A stretch of 10,443 bases of DNA from Nitrososphaeria archaeon (GTDB lineage Archaea > Thermoproteota > Nitrososphaeria > Nitrososphaerales > Nitrososphaeraceae): contig JAJPIN010000058.1 of NCBI GenBank assembly GCA_021324715.1, positions 1 through 10,443 on the forward strand, given 5' to 3'. Below the pieces are notes generated by a model. It saw nothing but the letters and a program-made list of their open reading frames with translations. It had not been told where the DNA came from and ran no database searches. Position 1 is the stretch's first letter, and the number at the start of each line of letters is the position of its first letter. Both the position numbers and the translations under genes were made by a program. This document shows, one piece after another, positions 8,401 through 10,443 of the stretch.

Positions 8401-8497
8401 TCCATCTATTTTAGTTGGGATTATAATAAGTGCTTTTATGTATGCTAGAAGCATTGTGGACCTTAAATCAAACATTTCAATTGTAAAAGGTCATTGA
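5480..8497 (+). CDS. CopC-CopD-YtkA-like fusion with a Vgb-like seven-bladed propeller and C-terminal anchor
   Basis: A 1005-residue multidomain copper-type membrane protein. A signal peptide (about 17-40) ends at SFGHA, leaving His41 at the mature N-terminus. CopC spans 41-137; His41, Asp125 and His127 (in SQTDGH) match the usual CopC Cu(II) ligand pattern. CopD spans about 160-487 with about eight membrane helices and the family-type histidines His304/His308 (GHGASH) and His320 before SIWIGG. A YtkA/FixH-like sandwich spans 510-617; CopC-CopD-YtkA is the layout of Bacillus YcnJ. Residues 640-935 form a propeller with seven blade strands of the type IWF(T/A)(D/E) at 660, 704, 746, 791, 837, 880 and 923, as in Vgb/streptogramin-lyase-like proteins; antibiotic lyase activity is not implied. 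A final helix (about 968-988) anchors it. The start is TTG because TAA lies directly before it. Its likely role is copper binding or uptake; what the propeller does is unknown. Confidence 0.92.
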   Translation: MIVRLDYNPIFSLSHKNLSLLLITSLVALLGFGAIHTSFGHAFVINSSPSQSQSIPKSPQQVNVFFSEPVDLRFSHLKVLDSNGKQVDKGDVHHLQNDESSLTVSLPLLKDGTYTVSTNVLSQTDGHVTDNAFVFGIGEAVVVPTNVSTSTTSSTLYLPEAIARFPTLLAQVMIVGAAFGTLWLWRPLSKITLLTDSISTIRPKVGKSLAGYYVVASIILVSSNFAIMLFQAIAIHGSIIDVFGTRFGTVLIERSVISFIILGLSLFELRQFRKNKSYSMSTMENAGFLIIGMILLVTTSLIGHGASHKQLVPIIIDFVHNLVASIWIGGTFYLGFILIPKLKASAMDWYHKLGTISVWIPRYSALVVTLLGAIFITGPFLLYILQDNLALVIGSLYGTFLIAKLTFAGLMVILGGYSSIFIQKQVVNSLKLGQVIGSKSSDSSGSNGQSDNEVRANSIIGKFRQALVIESILGIGLLLSVGLLVNTGVPESQGQNQAQATTKVPIQNVPYEATRFLDNGTKVDLAITPFDVGNNNFKVSFLDNNGKPIDMASAQLKYSQIEQSIGPITVDLNKQSRGIYSVNASFGIPGTWNMEVQGIPAKQNMSGIVGSFANLIVKPNFDQLKFNVSEYPISKTTLRPFSNTTIQPLYPIYDKSRNYIWFGDTMLGSGRIFAYDINNHNYVEHKINGTYIVTLMALDSKNNLWYVDPLTKTIGSYDPTKNISKLYRIPKNVTPSGMAIDSNDTIWITSPLTGEVMRFDPQVGNFTLKLHPKEQNARPFAIASDPVSNLIWFTDEAGKLAKIDPSANYSITQYSPSGNKSLSSPTALLIDKTTGEIYVSQHDGHRITVFDPLTKIFTDLPIINEAGLPFGMAIDKYGNLWVAEHTINKLAVIDTQKSKIREVPVKAPAPFVQWLTSDSNGNIWFAEQRGNSIGVVEPSAGPAVQQQVQQLTKSSTSTSTSNFKLDINYLNFIAPSILVGIIISAFMYARSIVDLKSNISIVKGH

Positions 8498-8633
8498 TGA
8501 AAAACACGATAAACTTCTTACTAGTCTTAGGACCGCATACACTGAAGAGTTAAACCTAAAGAAGGAACAAACTTCATTTGATGATTTGTTAGATGCTCTT
8601 AGATTAGCATTGAAAGGTTACCAAATAGAGTAA
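8493..8633 (+). pseudogene. Start-less 46-codon reading frame after the CopCD fusion, possible gene remnant
   Basis: A coding-looking frame overlaps the end of the CopCD fusion in another frame. It reads IDEKHDKLLTSLRTAYTEEL, then NLKKEQTSFDDLLDALRLAL and KGYQIE before TAA 8631-8633. The composition is that of a soluble charged helical peptide, unlike random AT-rich intergenic translation. The frame opens after a TAA at 8484-8486 and has no ATG, GTG or TTG until TTG about 8586-8588, so a normal start is missing. Options are a truncated gene remnant, a rare ATT start at 8493, or a frameshift that once joined it to the cytoplasmic tail of the CopCD protein. A T-rich stretch follows at about 8637-8645. 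I do not recognise the family. Confidence 0.4.
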
Positions 8634-8659
8634 TTGGTTTTATTTAAAATTGGCACGAC

Positions 8660-8667
8660 AAAAAAAA
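8660..8667 (-). terminator. T-run terminator of the small gene 8691-8957
   Basis: An A8 tract on the plus strand gives eight Ts on the minus strand, 24 bases after the stop of the 8691-8957 gene. Archaeal RNA polymerase terminates at such runs. A short imperfect inverted repeat (ACGCA..TGCGT, 8680-8691) lies just before it. Confidence 0.55.
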
Positions 8668-8690
8668 TTGGGGTATGTTACGCAACTGCG

Positions 8691-8957
8691 TTAATAGCAT
8701 TGTGCTGGGGCGCCTTTCCCAGAATCACCATGTTTTAAGCAGTTGTCATCGTGGTTATCAGCCGCGTGTCCACTCTGAGCATTGTCTGGAGGAGAGTCTT
8801 TTCCACTCTGTCCACCAGGAAAGGTCGGATTGTTTTTATCATCTTGGGCGTTGAAACTCGGATCCGCAAATACTTGAGGCACTATTGTCGATGTTGTAAC
8901 TCCTACAACAAGTGCGATTGCTAACGACAACAATGCGACCTGAAATAGATATTTCAT
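8691..8957 (-). CDS. Small secreted Gly/Asp/His-rich protein, unknown function
   Basis: An 88-residue protein with a clear signal peptide (residues 1-31, cleavage likely after VFA). The mature part of about 57 residues is hydrophilic and probably disordered: Asn/Asp- and Gly-rich repeats such as GGQSGKDSPPDNAQSGHAAD, then DNHDDNCLKHGDSGKG, with Cys73 and Cys87 near the end and His64, His69 and His76. The two Cys could form a disulfide; the Asp/His patch could bind metal, but this is not shown. It has its own TATA-like box 30 bases upstream and a T8 terminator, so it is monocistronic. Its signal peptide resembles that of the next gene (9149-9379), with a shared 'VGVTTxT' segment. It does not match any family I recognise. 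Confidence 0.72.
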   Translation of the reverse strand: MKYLFQVALLSLAIALVVGVTTSTIVPQVFADPSFNAQDDKNNPTFPGGQSGKDSPPDNAQSGHAADNHDDNCLKHGDSGKGAPAQCY

Positions 8958-8982
8958 CTTATAGGAGATTATCTAAAGCAGT

Positions 8983-8992
8983 GTATTAAAAA
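8983..8992 (-). promoter_or_regulatory. TATA-like box for 8691-8957
   Basis: The minus strand reads TTTTTAATAC, centred about 30 bases before ATG 8957, consistent with a leader of only a few bases. The same TTTTTAAT core appears before the gene at 9982. Confidence 0.5.
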
Positions 8993-9102
8993 TTGCTGCT
9001 CGTTTGATCACTTACTACCTGATCAGTGTCCTAAAATCGCTCTAAATTTTGTTTGTAGTTACAAATAAAAAAGTTTGATAGGTTACTAAATAGAATAAAA
9101 AT

Positions 9103-9136
9103 AAAAAAAAGGAGAGGGTTACGGTTGATTGTAACC
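9103..9136 (-). terminator. Hairpin plus T8 run, intrinsic-type terminator of 9149-9379
   Basis: Just past the stop of the 9149-9379 gene, a perfect 6-bp inverted repeat GGTTAC/GTAACC (9117-9122 and 9131-9136, 8-base loop) is followed on the minus strand by CTCTCC and then TTTTTTTT (9103-9110) and further T-rich sequence. Archaeal termination needs only the T-run, so the stem may instead stabilise the mRNA 3' end. Confidence 0.65.
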
Positions 9137-9148
9137 TACTTGCCAATG

Positions 9149-9379
9149 TTATTTTGGACCGGTTGCGTGACAATCATTCTTGTTACAGATAAAGGTTGGG
9201 ATTCCTGCGTCCTGCGCTCCTGGGCCTGTACAGCCAAGGGAGCCCTTGTTAATATGGCACTCCCCACCTGACCCTTTAGCTTCTGCGACATGTGTCGACA
9301 TAAGTGTGGTTGTTACTCCTACTGCTCCTAGCGCTACTACCGCAACAGCTAAGAACATGACGACTGAGATAGTTTTCAT
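9149..9379 (-). CDS. Small secreted Cys/His protein, unknown function
   Basis: A 76-residue protein with a signal peptide (residues 1-34, cleavage near VAEA). The mature part is about 42 residues, with four cysteines and two adjacent histidines in the order Cys41-His42, Cys50, Cys65, Cys70-His71, spaced by Gly-rich loops (KGSLGCTGPGAQDAG). This symmetric CH...C...C...CH layout could be two disulfides or a small metal site; I recognise no family. It stands alone, with a strong TATA box 27 bases before ATG 9379 and a hairpin/T8 terminator directly after the stop. The architecture suggests a well expressed, leaderless mRNA. A role in metal handling is only suggested by the nearby copper-type cluster. 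Its signal peptide resembles that of 8691-8957. Confidence 0.75.
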   Translation of the reverse strand: MKTISVVMFLAVAVVALGAVGVTTTLMSTHVAEAKGSGGECHINKGSLGCTGPGAQDAGIPTFICNKNDCHATGPK

Positions 9380-9401
9380 TCTTTTCTACTAGAAGAATCT
9401 T

Positions 9402-9410
9402 CTATATAAG
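9402..9410 (-). promoter_or_regulatory. Strong TATA box for 9149-9379
   Basis: The minus strand reads CTTATATAG, centred 27 bases before ATG 9379. This is the clearest archaeal core promoter in the window and implies a leaderless transcript. Confidence 0.65.
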
Positions 9411-9541
9411 GAGTTCTACATGTATTATGGTGTCTCAACAAGATCAATACATCAATTAAGCGAAATTCATATTTTGTATGCGTAACTGTAATTGGCTCTT
9501 ACGTTTCTGGATACAAAGATCCCAAAACCATTCTGGGAGAA

Positions 9542-9549
9542 CTTATTAG
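9542..9549 (+). promoter_or_regulatory. TATA-like box for 9572-9856
   Basis: CTTATTAG is centred about 26-27 bases before ATG 9572, fitting leaderless transcription. Just upstream, TCCCA (9520-9524) and TGGGA (9534-9538) form an inverted repeat with a 9-base gap, which could be an operator or chance. Confidence 0.45.
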
Positions 9550-9571
9550 GAAAGTATGCACAACGAAGATA

Positions 9572-9856
9572 ATGAAATCACTCTACACAATTGTGACAGT
9601 ACTGGCAGCCATAGCATTGATAGGCTCTATAGGTGCAAGTTTTCAACAACATGCGTTTGCAATTATTGGTCCCGATATCACGCAATTCAAACTAGTAACA
9701 GGGGATTATGAGAAGTCTATATCAGAAGCATTAGCCGCAAACCCTCCTAACCCTGACAAAATACAACAGTTGGCTGCAGAATACTGCGATAATGTCAAGA
9801 TGATATTCGCAAGCACTTCATCATCAGCGTCACCCTCAAATAACACAAAAGACTAA
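9572..9856 (+). CDS. Small secreted helical protein, unknown function
   Basis: A 94-residue protein. Residues 1-30 are a signal peptide (LAAIALIGSIGASF core, likely cleavage after HAFA). The mature part of 64 residues looks helical from about 45 to 80: DYEKSISEALAANPPNPDKI then QQLAAEYCDNVKMIF, with one cysteine (Cys72), and ends in a Ser-rich tail. No metal-ligand cluster or enzyme motif is seen. ATG 9572 is chosen because it opens the signal peptide and has a TATA-like box 26-27 bases upstream. A T7 tract follows the stop. It is transcribed away from the Cys/His gene across a 192-bp divergent spacer. Not a family I can name. Confidence 0.78.
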   Translation: MKSLYTIVTVLAAIALIGSIGASFQQHAFAIIGPDITQFKLVTGDYEKSISEALAANPPNPDKIQQLAAEYCDNVKMIFASTSSSASPSNNTKD

Positions 9857-9860
9857 TTCC

Positions 9861-9875
9861 CTTTTCCCTTTTTTT
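9861..9875 (+). terminator. T-run terminator of 9572-9856
   Basis: CTTTTCCCTTTTTTT starts four bases after the TAA of the 9572-9856 gene; pyrimidine tracts with a T7 run suit archaeal termination. No hairpin was seen. Confidence 0.55.
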
Positions 9876-9951
9876 ATCCATCTTTCAAAACACTTAGCAC
9901 AGTAATATTCTACAAGGGTTTGCCGGCTCCCTCTCCTCTATGTGATTTAGG

Positions 9952-9959
9952 TTTTTAAT
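9952..9959 (+). promoter_or_regulatory. TATA-like box for the frameshifted MGRT gene
   Basis: TTTTTAAT is centred 26 bases before ATG 9982. A correctly placed promoter supports 9982, rather than the internal ATG at 10035, as the original start. Confidence 0.5.
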
Positions 9960-9981
9960 CAATAAATGCAATAATGCAATC

Positions 9982-10244
9982 ATGGGCCGAACAATTCCTT
10001 CGTATCGAATTGCATCAGAAATAGAAATAAGGAAATGGAGATTGAAAAATTGTTAGACAAGAAAGACAGAAAGGCTTTTGATGAAATGTTATCTATTCCA
10101 CGATTCTATAATGTTGCCGGCACTATGGCATGTAGACCTGTCTTAATTCATGTTATTCTTATGTCGATCATTTTTGAACATTATAAGCAATTAACAAAAA
10201 TTGGAAACGAACAGAGCTGTTCCATGGAACAAGTTAAGCATTGA
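9982..10244 (+). pseudogene. Small conserved archaeal 'MGRTxPSxR' protein, interrupted by a one-base frameshift
   Basis: Two frames together make one small protein. Frame one starts at ATG 9982 and reads MGRTIPSYRIASEIEIRKW before drifting to a stop (TAG) at 10054-10056. A -1 shift at TGG 10036-10038 continues as EIEKLLDKKDRKAFDEMLSI, then PRFYNVAGTMACRPVLIHVI and LMSIIFEHYKQL to TGA 10242-10244. The joined product is 87 residues. From memory, archaea carry a small cytoplasmic family with this order: N-terminal MGRTxPSxR, a middle 'KxDRxxFDxM', and a C-terminal 'MSIIFxHYKQL'. Loss of one G (TGGGAG to TGGAG) would explain the break. It may be a true pseudogene, an assembly error, or a gene restarting at ATG 10035 to give 69 residues without the conserved N-terminus. 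There is no classic slippery heptamer. The function of the family is unknown to me. Confidence 0.7.
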
Positions 10245-10390
10245 TGGTCAAATGTATGCGATGCAGAATGCTGTTACCTGAATCTTAGATGCATAAATTA
10301 ATGAGATTTCGTGATATTACTCCAGGATTAAACCCACATATCAGTTACGTTTAATTTTAAATGATATAACTTCGAGCATTGTACCAATTA

Positions 10391-10400
10391 ATTTAAATCT
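10391..10400 (+). promoter_or_regulatory. Candidate TATA box for a gene starting near 10421
   Basis: ATTTAAATCT is centred about 26 bases before ATG 10421, from which a frame (MCNRTED...) stays open to the window end. Only seven codons are visible, so the gene itself cannot be judged. The preceding 10245-10390 stretch holds no gene that I can see. Confidence 0.25.
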
Positions 10401-10443
10401 AATAACCCAAATAAATGATAATGTGCAATCGCACGGAAGACAT

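Noticed and set aside
8497..8553. ATG overlapping the CopCD stop (TGATG), giving an 18-residue peptide
   Set aside because: Too short and not family-like; the other frame here looks more like real coding sequence.
9180..9392. Plus-strand 70-residue frame opposite the Cys/His gene
   Set aside because: It is antisense to a gene with a signal peptide, promoter and terminator, and its own sequence is proline-rich antisense translation.
10030..10045. Programmed -1 frameshifting at the break in the MGRT gene
   Set aside because: There is no X XXY YYZ slippery heptamer and no clear downstream stem; a simple one-base loss is the simpler reading.
1..10443. CRISPR arrays, tRNA or rRNA genes, transposases
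   Set aside because: No regularly spaced direct repeats outside the coding NHL repeats, no cloverleaf, and no transposase or integrase reading frame were found.

Overview
The window looks like a chromosome segment of an ammonia-oxidising soil thaumarchaeon (Nitrososphaeria), most like 'Candidatus Nitrosocosmicus'. The reasons are low GC by eye, archaeal TATA-like boxes centred about 26-30 nt before start codons (leaderless or short-leader genes), frequent TTG starts, exported proteins rich in N-x-S/T sequons, a CopC-CopD protein beside small extracytoplasmic beta-sandwich proteins, and a small 'MGRTxPSxR' archaeal protein at the right end. This is family recognition by eye; no database was searched.

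Layout. Positions 1-929 (minus) hold an exported NHL-repeat beta-propeller cut by the left edge. Positions 1159-5362 (minus) hold five consecutive genes for exported or membrane-anchored proteins: a methionine-rich protein (1159-2217), a beta-sandwich protein (2369-2890), a His-tailed paralogue of the Met-rich protein (2902-3753), and two C-terminally anchored beta-sandwich proteins (3865-4425 and 4640-5362). Diverging from these across a 117-bp promoter region is a 1005-residue fusion (5480-8497, plus): CopC, CopD, a YtkA/FixH-like domain, a seven-bladed Vgb-like propeller and a C-terminal membrane anchor. A start-less 46-codon reading frame follows it. Then come three small secreted proteins (8691-8957 minus, 9149-9379 minus, 9572-9856 plus), each with its own promoter. 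Last is a small conserved archaeal gene that appears broken by a one-base frameshift (9982-10244 plus). A possible gene start lies at the right edge.

How the parts may work together. CopC binds copper outside the membrane and CopD is the associated membrane protein. The neighbouring secreted proteins carry Met-rich or His-rich stretches, or domains usually found beside CopCD. I infer that 1159-8497 is a copper-handling module facing the pseudo-periplasm, which fits an organism whose energy metabolism depends on copper enzymes. The two paralogues, one with a Met-rich insert and one with a His-rich tail, could serve Cu(I) and Cu(II) respectively. Nearly every protein in the window is exported. 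No tRNA, rRNA, CRISPR array or transposase gene was seen.
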